A stretch of DNA of 64,000 nt from an uncultured archaeon (lineage in GTDB: Archaea > Thermoplasmatota > Thermoplasmata > Thermoplasmatales > Thermoplasmataceae), in contig CP009479.1 of the NCBI GenBank assembly GCA_000965745.1, forward strand, positions 186,001 to 250,000, given 5' to 3'. Under the pieces are notes generated by a model, which was given only the letters and a program-made list of their open reading frames with translations, was not told the origin of the DNA and searched no databases. Position numbers and translations under genes: made by a program. Shown here one piece after another: positions 17,740-26,765 of the stretch. Each line of letters begins with the position of its first letter. The first letter of the stretch is position 1.

Positions 17740-18309
17740 TCAACTTCCCATGGATTTCAACTTTTCAATCAGTTCGCTTGCCTCTTTCCTGCTCAGATCG
17801 TCCTCTGACAGTTTTCCATGATCCTTCATGTACTTGCTGGCTGCTGCAACACTATCCTCATTCTTCTGAAGGCTCTTAATGAACTTGACCTGCTTCGGCG
17901 TGGCTTTCAGCTGGGTGGGGTCCAGGCGCTCGCCCTTGGGTGTCTGCATAAGCCTGTCTATGAGGTCTGATGCCTCCGGTATTGACAGGACGTTGACAGA
18001 ATCCTTGCCGTGATCCTTGAGGTACTGGCTCACCATCTCTATTCGTTCTTCAGTATCCTGGAGGGATGAGAGGAAATTTATCTGCTTTCCTGTTGCAATT
18101 CCCCCGCCCGACTGTTCCCCTTCCACCTTAATGCTTTTCATTGCATCTATCAGTTCGGATGTCTCGGGAACCGACAGTTCACTTATATCGGACTTTCCTT
18201 TTGAAGAAAGGTATGACTGCAGTTTCTCTTCCCTTTCCTCGGATGCTTCCCTGAGTTTCTTTATAAAATCAAGCTGTTTTCTTGTTGGAGAGGACCTGTT
18301 TTCTTCCAT
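17740..18309 (-). CDS. Protein of three tandem T-x-K-Q...E-A-S-E-L-I helical modules
   Basis: About 189 residues from ATG 18309. Three copies of a 50-60 residue, all-helical unit: each opens with TRKQLDFIKKL, TGKQINFLSSL or TPKQVKFIKSL and closes with VPETSELIDAM, IPEASDLIDRL or RKEASELIEKL. The middle two share YLKDHGKD / YMKDHGKL. Single units of this kind occur at the ends of nucleic-acid-related proteins in many microbes, but the function is not established. Highly charged, no membrane segment, so cytosolic. An in-frame longer reading to 18429 is not supported. Divergent from the next small gene. Confidence 0.65.
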   Translation of the reverse strand: MEENRSSPTRKQLDFIKKLREASEEREEKLQSYLSSKGKSDISELSVPETSELIDAMKSIKVEGEQSGGGIATGKQINFLSSLQDTEERIEMVSQYLKDHGKDSVNVLSIPEASDLIDRLMQTPKGERLDPTQLKATPKQVKFIKSLQKNEDSVAAASKYMKDHGKLSEDDLSRKEASELIEKLKSMGS

Positions 18310-18534
18310 GATAATACACACCGGTGAATCGTGGCGGCACCTCTTCTTCAGAAAGATGCCATTAATCGCTATACGAATACTTCCTATAAATGTTAGATCT
18401 AGAGGAGCAAATCCAACCTTTGCCTCCAACCCTGCCTTGATTTTTGCACGTCCCTTGTTTTAGCCGGTTCTGGCTCAATTCCTCATTTCATGGAGTCACA
18501 GGAACCGTTTTTCCCGTAAAGCAATTATAAGAGC

Positions 18535-18708
18535 ATGGTAACAAAGCGCGAGTACGAAAAGATTTACAATGCAGCACGCAAGGAGCAGCTTGAGCAGGAT
18601 ATCGCCATGATAAAGGATATAGTGGAAAGGAGCGAGGATTACATGGATTTCAGGGCCAAGCTTTCTGATGAGCTGAGGAAACTCGACCTGAATGTAATAG
18701 AGGAGTGA
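18535..18708 (+). CDS. Small charged helical protein, 57 residues
   Basis: ATG 18535 to TGA 18708 encodes MVTKREYEKIYNAARKEQ and continues as an uninterrupted charged, helix-forming sequence (Glu, Lys, Asp rich) ending NVIEE. Codon use is like that of neighbouring genes. No family is recognised. It lies alone between a divergent gene and an MFS gene. No clear TATA at the leaderless distance, so transcription may begin further upstream. It could be a small regulator or adaptor; that is not shown. Confidence 0.5.
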   Translation: MVTKREYEKIYNAARKEQLEQDIAMIKDIVERSEDYMDFRAKLSDELRKLDLNVIEE

Positions 18709-18784
18709 ATTTTAACTCCCCCCGTGAAATCTGAATTCGTTTTAGGCATAACCCTAATAAATCGCAAGCTCCTGATATGTGATT

Positions 18785-20143
18785 ATGCAGAGTGAGGCCG
18801 GCGGCTCGGGCGCGTACCGGAATTCTGTTTCCCTTGGCAGGGATTCCAGGAAAGCTGTTATCTCACAGTTTTTCGGTTTTTTTGCGGATGCGTATGACCT
18901 GACACTTGTTCTTGCTTCCTCACTCATTCTCACTGCAGTCTTCCTGCCTCCGGAAATACCAGAGCTTGTCAGGGCTTTTGAGCTGGTATTCTCGTATTCC
19001 CTTACCATTATCGCCAGGCCCCTTGGGTCAGCAATATTCGGCAACTATGGGGACAGGATAGGCAGGAGGAGGATACTCCTCATTACAGTATACAGCGACA
19101 TAATCTTTGCCGCCGCCATAGCACTTCTCCCGGACTACAGGCAGGCAGGGTACCTGGGCTTCATCCTGTATTCAGTCATCAGGTTCGGCCTTGGCATATT
19201 CCTTGGCGGGGAATATTCTGCCGGGCACCCCTACGCGATGGAGTGGACACCAGAAAGGCTCAGGGGGAGAATGAGCGGCCTGGTCCAGGGAGGCTTCTCG
19301 CTCGGAGCTGCCCTTTCTGCAGGAGTAGTTGCGCTTTTCATAAATTTCTTCGGTTTCGATGCCCTTGCCGGTTATGCGTGGAGACTGCTCATAATAACGA
19401 TCTTCATCCCACTCATCCCTGTCCTCCTGATCAGGTTCTCAATCAGGGAAAGCCCGGTCTTCGAAGCCATACTGAAGGAGGAGAGAAGGGAGAAGTTCCC
19501 AATAATGGCACTGTTCAGAAAGCCCGTTGTAAAGGACCTTCTGCAGGTCATGACCGTGATGACCGGACTTTTTTTCCTTTCCTATGTGCTCTTTGCCTAC
19601 GTCCCCATAATTCTTGGCAGTGCCCCGTCAACACTGAGCTCCGGGCAGGTTTCGATAGTTCTTGTTGCCTCGTACACAGCAGCTTTCTTTGGCGCCTTTG
19701 CCACAGGGTCAGCATCCCAGAAATACGGCCGCAGGACTATGGGGATGGTAATTGCCGCTATCTCCGGCATACTGGCAGTCCCGCTGTACTATCTCCTTTT
19801 CACTCTTCCGTCCTCGGGAGAAATATATCTCACAATCCTAGCAGGAATGGCGACAGGCATAATAACGCAGGCTGCCTGGGGGCTTGTTCCGGTGTACCTC
19901 ACAGAGAGGTTCAGCGCAACCCACCGTGCATCGGGGGCAGGATTCGGATACTCTTCGGGAATATTTGTCGGCGGGTGGTTCAGCGTGTACATTCCACTGA
20001 TGCACACCTACCTGTTCGGAGCGGTTGACACCTCAACGAATGTGTGGTTTTCCACTGCAGTGCTGATGATCATAGGCGCCCTTCTGACCGGCATTGGCTT
20101 CTACAAAGGACCGGAAACCGCAGGCTCAAACCTCGGGAAATGA
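18785..20143 (+). CDS. MFS transporter, metabolite:H+ symporter type
   Basis: About 452 residues with 12 predicted membrane helices. Loop motif FGNYGDRIGRRRIL, followed by GLGIFLGGEYSAGHPYAMEW and, in the second half, GSASQKYGRRTMG, all typical of the MHS/sugar porter group that takes up organic acids, betaine or proline with protons. ctaataaa lies about 26-28 bases before ATG 18785; GTG 18779 is the in-frame alternative adding two residues. Substrate unknown. Confidence 0.85.
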   Translation: MQSEAGGSGAYRNSVSLGRDSRKAVISQFFGFFADAYDLTLVLASSLILTAVFLPPEIPELVRAFELVFSYSLTIIARPLGSAIFGNYGDRIGRRRILLITVYSDIIFAAAIALLPDYRQAGYLGFILYSVIRFGLGIFLGGEYSAGHPYAMEWTPERLRGRMSGLVQGGFSLGAALSAGVVALFINFFGFDALAGYAWRLLIITIFIPLIPVLLIRFSIRESPVFEAILKEERREKFPIMALFRKPVVKDLLQVMTVMTGLFFLSYVLFAYVPIILGSAPSTLSSGQVSIVLVASYTAAFFGAFATGSASQKYGRRTMGMVIAAISGILAVPLYYLLFTLPSSGEIYLTILAGMATGIITQAAWGLVPVYLTERFSATHRASGAGFGYSSGIFVGGWFSVYIPLMHTYLFGAVDTSTNVWFSTAVLMIIGALLTGIGFYKGPETAGSNLGK

Positions 20144-20307
20144 TGCGGCTCCACTCAGACAGTTCAGGAATGAACTGCGGGAACGAGAACAAAAGTTGCC
20201 GTATACACCATACAGGCACGGCGAATATAAGGAGTCTGAAACTACCCCATGCCGCGGAAGAAAGTGTAATCACCTCTTACTGCGGCAATCGCGTTTTATG
20301 GTTCAGT

Positions 20308-20328
20308 ACACTATTGAAGGAATAGTGT
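20308..20328. repeat. Perfect 8-bp inverted repeat with 5-base spacer
   Basis: acactatt, gaagg, aatagtgt. It sits 165 bases after the MFS gene and about 100 before the radical SAM gene in an otherwise featureless 283-base gap. It could be an operator or an RNA hairpin; no T-run follows, so a terminator is less likely. Confidence 0.45.
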
Positions 20329-20426
20329 GCCGGATGTCGTTCCAGGGGCCCATATAGAAAACTCTCAACTATAATCCCTCAAGTGTTAGGGTCTATGGTT
20401 TAAAAACACACACAAATATTTTTCAT

Positions 20427-21515
20427 ATGAATGATTCCCGATCGACCGAAAACCTTCCGAGAATGCAGATAAACGACATCTCGAGATATCTGGGGACAGC
20501 CGGCTCCATGATAAGGTCCAGGTTATTCACCCATACGCCGTTCTTTCTTGCCCATGCCGTAACATTCGGTTGCAATTCGAGATGCCAGAGCTGCACCTAC
20601 TGGAAGCTTACTCCCAAGATGAAGTATGACCTGCCTACAGAGGAGGTTTTCCAGCTTCTTGATGAGGCTTACGCCGCTGGAATGCGTGGATACTACATGT
20701 TCGGCGGTGAACCTCTTGTAAGGAGAGATATCGGTGAGATCGTCGATTATGCCAAACACAAGGGCTTCGTTACGGTGATGAACACCAACGGATCATTCCT
20801 AGAAAAAAAATCACGTGAACTCGAAAACCTTGATTTTGCTTTTGTCTCTGTGGACTACTTCAACGATTACGACGACATAATCCGTGGAAGATCAGGCACC
20901 TTCAACGAAGCGATGAGAGGCATCGGAGTAATGAGAAGCACCACTAATGCCAAGATAGCACTCGTTACAACCATAAGCAGGCTGAACTGGACAGCAATCG
21001 AGCCAATGGCGAAGCTTGCCAGGGGAATGGGCATTGGCATATCCTTCAACTCCATCGAGCAGTCAATGGACTTCGGGCTCACCACCAACGAGACAACACC
21101 TAATTTTGATATCGGGCTCAGCAGTGAAAGGCTCCAGGAATTCTACAGAATCCTGCTGAAACTGAAGAGGGAAGGTTATCCCCTGATGGAGACCGAGAAG
21201 GTCCTGAGGGAGTACGTTGAGGGGAAACCCTGGAAGTGCGACTTTCCCAAGATGTTCGTGTATGTAACGCCCGACAAGAAGATCTACAACTGCAACTACG
21301 CCTACCACTATGACCTGAAGGAAGGGAGCTTCAGTGACTACTTCAGTGGGCAGGATTTCACAAATTATGTGAAGGAGGCAGAGTCTTGCAACAGGTGCGT
21401 GAGGACCTGCGTCAGAGGTTACTCCTACACCTACAACATGCTTCCGGCCCAGATTCTTGGGCTTGCAGGGCAGGCAAAGAGCCTCTTCAACACCGAGAAG
21501 CCTGTCAAGCTCTGA
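20427..21515 (+). CDS. Radical SAM protein with SPASM/twitch-like C-terminal cysteines
   Basis: 362 residues. The SAM-cluster motif CNSRCQSC (CxxxCxxC) lies near residue 50, then MFGGEPLVRRD for SAM binding. The C-terminal part has further cysteines (KCDFPK, YNCNY, CNRCVRTC) suitable for one auxiliary 4Fe-4S cluster. The layout recalls the HpnH/heme-biosynthesis side of the superfamily, but reaction and substrate cannot be named. gtttaaaaac about 26 bases before ATG 20427 suggests leaderless transcription. No partner genes adjoin. Confidence 0.8.
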   Translation: MNDSRSTENLPRMQINDISRYLGTAGSMIRSRLFTHTPFFLAHAVTFGCNSRCQSCTYWKLTPKMKYDLPTEEVFQLLDEAYAAGMRGYYMFGGEPLVRRDIGEIVDYAKHKGFVTVMNTNGSFLEKKSRELENLDFAFVSVDYFNDYDDIIRGRSGTFNEAMRGIGVMRSTTNAKIALVTTISRLNWTAIEPMAKLARGMGIGISFNSIEQSMDFGLTTNETTPNFDIGLSSERLQEFYRILLKLKREGYPLMETEKVLREYVEGKPWKCDFPKMFVYVTPDKKIYNCNYAYHYDLKEGSFSDYFSGQDFTNYVKEAESCNRCVRTCVRGYSYTYNMLPAQILGLAGQAKSLFNTEKPVKL

Positions 21516-21600
21516 GCAGTAACCGCTTAATCAAGAAATCTTAAGTAAGATTCAGGCTTATTTGCATGTACAACACAGAAGTGTTTGGAGATTTGGTAAA

Positions 21601-22173
21601 ATGGCTAAAATATTGATTCTGACCGGCGATGCCGGAGAAGCCCTGGAAGTCATGTACCCGTACCAGCGACTCATGGAGGAGGGCTATGAGGTTCACATAG
21701 CAGCTCCACAGAAGAAGACGATAAGGACAGTAATACACGATTTCGAGCCAGGTTTTGACACCTACACCGAAAAGCCGGGATACAGGGTGGAAGCAAACCT
21801 GTCGTTCAAGGAAGTCGAGCCCTCAGACTACGTTGCCCTGGTAATACCGGGAGGAAGGGCACCTGAATACATCAGAAATGACCCTGATTTTCCACGTATT
21901 GTTCAGTATTTCTTCGACAGGAACCTCCCGGTGGCAGAACTCTGCCACGCGCCACTTGGACTCGCCAGTGCGGGAGTATTGAAAGGAAGGACAACTGCTG
22001 CCTATCCGGCACTGGAACCTGATGTCAAGGCCGCGGGAGGAATATTCAAGGACGGTGCGGCTGTAGTGGATGGCAACCTGGTGTCTGCCAGGGCCTGGCC
22101 TGACCACCCGGAATGGATGAGGGAGTTTATCAAGCTTCTGAAAAAAAAGAGCGCGGCAAAGGCAGTAGCCTGA
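21601..22173 (+). CDS. DJ-1/PfpI family protein
   Basis: About 190 residues of the class I glutamine-amidotransferase-like fold. The nucleophile elbow ELCHAPLGLASAG holds the reactive Cys followed by His, as in PfpI-type intracellular proteases/deglycases; VIPGGRAPEYIR supplies the conserved Glu/Gly-rich turn. ATG 21601 gives the normal start MAKILILTG; an upstream ATG at 21562 would add 13 non-conserved residues. Protease versus glyoxalase or stress function is unresolved in the family. Confidence 0.88.
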   Translation: MAKILILTGDAGEALEVMYPYQRLMEEGYEVHIAAPQKKTIRTVIHDFEPGFDTYTEKPGYRVEANLSFKEVEPSDYVALVIPGGRAPEYIRNDPDFPRIVQYFFDRNLPVAELCHAPLGLASAGVLKGRTTAAYPALEPDVKAAGGIFKDGAAVVDGNLVSARAWPDHPEWMREFIKLLKKKSAAKAVA

Positions 22174-22235
22174 TTCGCCGCAGCTTGCCAATTTTTCCCA
22201 GTGGCTGCCAGCCAGGAGTGCATGTTGACTCTGTG

Positions 22236-23402
22236 CTAACTGGAAAGAAGTTTAAGCGATGTCCTGACGAGTATCTCTGTTCCATATTTCATGGCACTTT
22301 CGTCGACGTCATAGGTAGGGCTGTGCTGTGGGCTTGTTATCCCCTTTTCATCGTTTCTCACGCCAAGGAAGTAAAATGCCCCGGGAACCTCTTTCACATA
22401 ATACGCGAAGTCCTCGCCACCCATATCCGGCTCGGGATGCAGTATTGAGCCTTCGCCTAAAACTTCCTTTGCCACATCCTCTATGACCAGTGCGATGTCA
22501 TTGTTGTTTATGAGTGCAGGGTATCCCTTGGCGTACTCAAACTCATATTCACAGCCTGTTGATTTGCTGATTCCTTCAAGCATCCTTTCGAGTTCATGCC
22601 TGACAGTCTCCCGGGTCTCTTCGTCAAAAGTCCTGACAGTCCCCGTAAGTTCCGCGTAGGGAGCTATTATATTGTACCTGTACCCGGAATTCATTGTGCC
22701 GAATGTCACCACTGCAGATTTGAACGGAGGTATTCTCCGGGAAATTATAGTCTGGGCCTGCACCACATACTGGCAGGCAATTGCCAGTGCATCCACGGCT
22801 TCCTGAGGTGCTGAACCATGCCCGCCGATTCCCTTGATCTTAATGGTGAACTGGTCCGCGTTGGCCATCATCGGGCCATAATTTATGGCAGCTGTTCCGG
22901 CAGGATATCGTGATATTGAATGCTGGCCGATCACGTAGTCCACACCCTTGAGTGCGCCTCCCCTGATCAGCTCTACCGCGCCTCCCGGAGGGCTCTCCTC
23001 GGCTGCCTGAAACAGCATCCTCACGGTACCCCTGAATTCATCCCTTTTTCCGGCAAGGATTTTCGCCGCCCCAAGCGCCATCGCAATATGGGAATCGTGG
23101 CCGCAAGCATGCATCACGCCTTCTGTTCCTGACGCAAAATCGAGATCATTCTCCTCCTTTACGGGGAGGGCATCAATATCTGCCCTGACGGCAACCGTCT
23201 TCCCGCCGGAAGAGCCACTGATGTCTGCAACAACACCAGTTTCCCCTGTCCTTTTTGGCTCCAGGCCGAAAGACTTCAGCTCCTCCTCTATCCTGCCGGC
23301 AGTCCTGAATTCCTTGAAACTGAGTTCAGGGTTTGCATGAAAGTGCCTCCTCATTCTGACAACATAATCCTCTACTTCCAGAGAGTCCATTTTTCCAGCC
23401 AT
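22236..23402 (-). CDS. M20D-family amidohydrolase (aminoacylase/carboxypeptidase type)
   Basis: 388-residue zinc hydrolase that removes acyl groups from amino acids or short peptides. Conserved: RMRRHFHANPELSFKE, VAVRADIDALPV, HACGHDSHIAM (metal His/Asp), FQAAEESPPGGA (catalytic Glu and metal Glu), GQHSISRYPAG and a late PDMGGEDFAYY. Length is normal. ATG 23402. Neighbours are unrelated, so the natural substrate is not suggested by context. Confidence 0.9.
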   Translation of the reverse strand: MAGKMDSLEVEDYVVRMRRHFHANPELSFKEFRTAGRIEEELKSFGLEPKRTGETGVVADISGSSGGKTVAVRADIDALPVKEENDLDFASGTEGVMHACGHDSHIAMALGAAKILAGKRDEFRGTVRMLFQAAEESPPGGAVELIRGGALKGVDYVIGQHSISRYPAGTAAINYGPMMANADQFTIKIKGIGGHGSAPQEAVDALAIACQYVVQAQTIISRRIPPFKSAVVTFGTMNSGYRYNIIAPYAELTGTVRTFDEETRETVRHELERMLEGISKSTGCEYEFEYAKGYPALINNNDIALVIEDVAKEVLGEGSILHPEPDMGGEDFAYYVKEVPGAFYFLGVRNDEKGITSPQHSPTYDVDESAMKYGTEILVRTSLKLLSS

Positions 23403-23548
23403 TTAAATACTCCGTATCCACATATGGCGTGCATTAATATTTTTGCCTCAACCGGAAGGCCAGTGTCAACTTATGGATGGGACCAAAACTGGTATGAACG
23501 GAAAGAAGCTATCCTAAATACCTTCAGCGATATGGGAGCAAGCACATC

Positions 23549-23791
23549 ATGATAGGACTGGTTGACGGCCTGGGTTTCTTCGCTGACGCACTAATCCTGG
23601 TTGGAGTGTGGATGGTCGGGGACAGGAGGATAGCAGGCTGGTACATCGGCCTGGCGGGAGTGGTTCTATCCCTCTGGTATGCAGCAATCATAAACTCGTA
23701 TCCCATTGTTTTCATAGAAATTGTCTTCATTGGCATCTACGTGAGGAATATTTTCCTGTGGAGGAAGAAGCCTACTTCCGGTTCTTCATGA
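23549..23791 (+). CDS. Small membrane protein of about 80 residues
   Basis: Three hydrophobic segments (residues about 2-22, 30-50, 50-68) separated by short charged loops (GDRRIAGWY), ending in RKKPTSGSS. The pattern resembles half of a PnuC-type nicotinamide riboside carrier but is too short to assign. ctaaatac lies about 30 bases before ATG 23549. The 145 bases upstream hold no other gene. Confidence 0.6.
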   Translation: MIGLVDGLGFFADALILVGVWMVGDRRIAGWYIGLAGVVLSLWYAAIINSYPIVFIEIVFIGIYVRNIFLWRKKPTSGSS

Positions 23792-23875
23792 ACCGATCTG
23801 TTTTCCAATTTTAATCCCTACCATGTAGTAACAGTTTAGAGGTAGAAAGTGATTGCATAAGCCGTAGCAGATTGG

Positions 23876-24253
23876 ATGATTTGTATGGCTAAGGATTTCT
23901 TTTTTGACCTGGAATCGGCGAAGGAAGTGCTCCCCTGGCTCAAAGAGAAGATTGCCAGGCTCGAGGAGCTCGGGATAAGGGGACGGAAGGCCATGGAAGA
24001 GTATGATATTGACTCAGCTGACACATTCACTGTTGAAATCCAGGAAATCCTGGGGCAGATACACGGCAAGGGGATAATTTTGAGAGACCTTTCAGAGATT
24101 CTTGTCGATTTCCCCGCTGTGATAAATAACATGCCCTCCTACCTCTGCTGGCTGCCTGAGGAAGAGGGCATAGAGTACTGGCACTACGCAGACGAGGGTT
24201 TTGCCGGTCGGAAGAGAATTTCTGGAAATGAAAGAATATTGAGTTATCTCTAA
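23876..24253 (+). CDS. DUF2203 family protein
   Basis: About 125 residues. Begins FFFDLESAKEVLPWLKEKI and ends with the family signature LVDFPAV...SYLCWLPEEEGIEYWHYADEGFAGRKRI. DUF2203 proteins are small, cytosolic and of unknown function, found in bacteria and Thermoplasmata. The start may be ATG 23876 or, three codons later, 23885. Confidence 0.82.
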   Translation: MICMAKDFFFDLESAKEVLPWLKEKIARLEELGIRGRKAMEEYDIDSADTFTVEIQEILGQIHGKGIILRDLSEILVDFPAVINNMPSYLCWLPEEEGIEYWHYADEGFAGRKRISGNERILSYL

Positions 24254-24295
24254 ATTCCGTGAGCGATGACCAGAAAGCCGATCTGATGAGGCTAT

Positions 24296-24916
24296 TCACC
24301 TTTGCTTTCCGAGATCTTCCTCGTGTGCAATATTCCTTGATACAGCCATGGCAAGAAGCACCGTACCCACAAGAGCCATGCCAATGCCTGTCCCTCCTAC
24401 GTATCTGGAAGAGTGTTCCACGAGTGTGATGGTGTTGCTTGCCACAATCTGGACATGGACAGGGGAGCCTGAGTTTGCCGTCAAGTTAATTGCGTACTGC
24501 TGGCCCTGAATATTCGGCGTAGGCCCGATACTTATCGTAGAATCGTTGGAGGCGTTGCCCTGGCCCCTGTAGATGTACTGGATCATGTTCAGCAGCTTGT
24601 AGTGCACGTTGTTGTATACGAAAAGCCTGTAGTGCACAGACGACTGCGGCTGTAATTCAAAAGTCACGTTTTCAGTCACGTTGTAGGGCTGGCTTATTAC
24701 AATGGAGGATATGCTCCCGTTTCTCAAAGTTTCGTTAAACCTGCTTACATTTGTTGTTTTCAAGAAATCAGTATAGTTGTAGGATACCTTGATAAGCGAC
24801 AGGCCCAACACTATCAGTACCATGGAAATGACAAAAACCCTGTTTTTCAGAAGCCTCGCCAGAAAAATCCTGGGAGGCGTCATGTGTTTCCTCTTACGTA
24901 TTCTGGTCTTAGGCAA
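24296..24916 (-). CDS. Membrane-anchored glycoprotein, tandem paralog 1
   Basis: 206 residues. Basic N-terminus, membrane helix (residues about 27-47), an outside domain of about 130 residues with many N-x-S/T sequons (QPYNVTENVTF, GQGNASNDST), and a second helix before a charged tail (SRYVGGTGIGMALVGTVLLAMAVSR). TTG 24916 is supported by an AT-rich box about 26 bases upstream. Clear paralog of 24995-25615. No known family; probably part of the glycosylated surface of a wall-less archaeon. Confidence 0.7.
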   Translation of the reverse strand: MPKTRIRKRKHMTPPRIFLARLLKNRVFVISMVLIVLGLSLIKVSYNYTDFLKTTNVSRFNETLRNGSISSIVISQPYNVTENVTFELQPQSSVHYRLFVYNNVHYKLLNMIQYIYRGQGNASNDSTISIGPTPNIQGQQYAINLTANSGSPVHVQIVASNTITLVEHSSRYVGGTGIGMALVGTVLLAMAVSRNIAHEEDLGKQR

Positions 24917-24994
24917 CGATATCAGGAACGTTGACTATATTAAAGTATTTAAGTTTTACTATTCATGGCCGAGACTGCATGGATTTCATGGCTG

Positions 24995-25615
24995 TCATTG
25001 ACGACCGGACATCTCCTCTTCAGATCCGATCCTCCTGGAAATCGCATATGCCAGAAGGACTATACCGGATACTGTCAGGCCTATCCCGGTACCCCCGATG
25101 TACCTTGAAGAATCCTTGGTCACGGTGATGTTATAGGCTATGGAAAGCTCAACAAGGGATGAAGAATTGCTGCTTGATGTGAGGTTGAGCATGTACTCTT
25201 GCCCCTGAAGGTTCGGTGTAGGACTGATGCTTATCATGGTGCCGTTTGAGGCGTTGCCCTGCCCTACAGTGTGATAGGTTGAAACTTCATTGGTCCGGGA
25301 CTGAAGGTGATCGTACTGCAAAAGAGTGTAATGCACGGAACTCTCAGACATTCTATCGAAGTTGACGTTTTCAGTAACATTATATGGCTGGGTGAAGCTC
25401 ACGCTTGAGACACTGTCATTCCTGACTGTCGTGTTGAAGGTGTGCACGTTCTTGTTAACAATAACGTCCTTGTAATTGTACGAGAGATTTATCAGGCCAA
25501 CTCCCACAACCATCATTACAATGGAGGCTATGAAAACCCTGTTCTTCAGGACCCGCAAGAGAACTTCCTTAGGCCGGTCCCTGTGTTCCAGCAGCTTGAT
25601 TCTAGTCCTGGGCAA
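24995..25615 (-). CDS. Membrane-anchored glycoprotein, tandem paralog 2
   Basis: 206 residues, the same length and layout as its neighbour: membrane helix near residues 27-47, sequon-rich outside domain (QPYNVTENVNF, GQGNASNGTM, ISPTPNLQGQ), helix SRYIGGTGIGLTVSGIVLLAYAISRR and acidic tail. Begins with TTG 25615, with tattataat-like sequence about 26 bases upstream, as in the paralog. About 40 percent of positions look identical by eye. Function unknown. Confidence 0.7.
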   Translation of the reverse strand: MPRTRIKLLEHRDRPKEVLLRVLKNRVFIASIVMMVVGVGLINLSYNYKDVIVNKNVHTFNTTVRNDSVSSVSFTQPYNVTENVNFDRMSESSVHYTLLQYDHLQSRTNEVSTYHTVGQGNASNGTMISISPTPNLQGQEYMLNLTSSSNSSSLVELSIAYNITVTKDSSRYIGGTGIGLTVSGIVLLAYAISRRIGSEEEMSGRQ

Positions 25616-25784
25616 CTAATATCAGGACATGAGAGTATAATAACATTATTAACCGTATTGCCTGATATTTTGCCCCGGACTTCGCATGATTGCGGTTCTC
25701 TAGCTGCCTCACATGAATGTATTGCAGGAAGTTTTGACCTGAGAAATGGTTAAATTGTAGAGATGCTCGTGGTATTGCATACCC

Positions 25785-26600
25785 GTGGAATTCAGGATTG
25801 GATGCTCAGGATGGAGCTACAAGGGATGGAACGGGGCATTCTACCCGAAGGGAACGAAGCCGTCGGACTATCTGGAACTTTATTCAAGAGCCTTCGACAC
25901 GGTAGAGATAGATTCGACCTTCTATGCAATCCCAGATTCCGGTACAGTCAGGAGTTGGAGAGAGCGGACCCCGGATAATTTTCTCTTCACGGCCAAAGTT
26001 CCTAAGATTGTAACTCACGAAAGGAAACTGGAGAATACCGAAGTACACATGGGATATTTCCTTGAATCCATAGGTAAACTTGGCGACAAGCTCGGCATGA
26101 TCCTTGTCCAGTTCCCCCATGGGTTCACCTATGACTCAGGTGCTGAAAAGTTCAGGAAGTTTCTGGAAAGGCTCCCGACGGATGCCAGGTTTGCAGTGGA
26201 GTTCAGGCATGATTCGTGGTTCAACGATGCTGCATATGCCTGTTTGAAGGAAAACAACGTGACACTTGCATGGTCTGAAATGCCAATGACAGGTTCCACC
26301 AACATAACAACATCATCCTCTGCATACGTCAGGCTGGTAGGGGACAGGTCAATAAAAGAGGAGGATTTTGGAACAGTCCGGAGGGACAGGACAGATGTTA
26401 TCAACAGGTGGGCCAGGGAGCTTGAAAACAAGAAGAATGTGATAGACCACACCTTTGTGTTTTCGAACAACCACTTCCAGGGTTTCGGGCCTGCCACTGT
26501 TAACTTTTTCAGGCAGGCAGTGGGCGTTGAGCCTGTTAATTGGGAAATCAGGATGAAGAATACTTCCACTGGCGAGCAGAAGTCCCTTTTCGACTGGTAG
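25785..26600 (+). CDS. DUF72 family protein (TIM-barrel fold)
   Basis: 271 residues. Opens with the family pattern RIGCSGWSYKGWNGAFYP, then YSRAFDTVEIDSTFYAIP, ILVQFPHGFTY, FAVEFRHDSWF and the late TFVFSNNHFQGFGPATV. DUF72 is widespread and structurally a TIM barrel; no biochemical role is settled. GTG 25785 is the only start that gives the conserved N-terminus. Confidence 0.88.
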   Translation: MEFRIGCSGWSYKGWNGAFYPKGTKPSDYLELYSRAFDTVEIDSTFYAIPDSGTVRSWRERTPDNFLFTAKVPKIVTHERKLENTEVHMGYFLESIGKLGDKLGMILVQFPHGFTYDSGAEKFRKFLERLPTDARFAVEFRHDSWFNDAAYACLKENNVTLAWSEMPMTGSTNITTSSSAYVRLVGDRSIKEEDFGTVRRDRTDVINRWARELENKKNVIDHTFVFSNNHFQGFGPATVNFFRQAVGVEPVNWEIRMKNTSTGEQKSLFDW

Positions 26601-26765
26601 GGAGTGTCCTGCCTGCCACACCATTGATAAGCGGAACAGGCCGGAGCGTTCATCATTCAAATGCGTTTCCCGCGGATTCGAGGGAGAAGCGGATTTCGTC
26701 GCTTCCCTCAACATCAGGAACAGGGCTGCCGCTAGCCAGCCTATTGTAGCGGGTGCTATTTTTGA

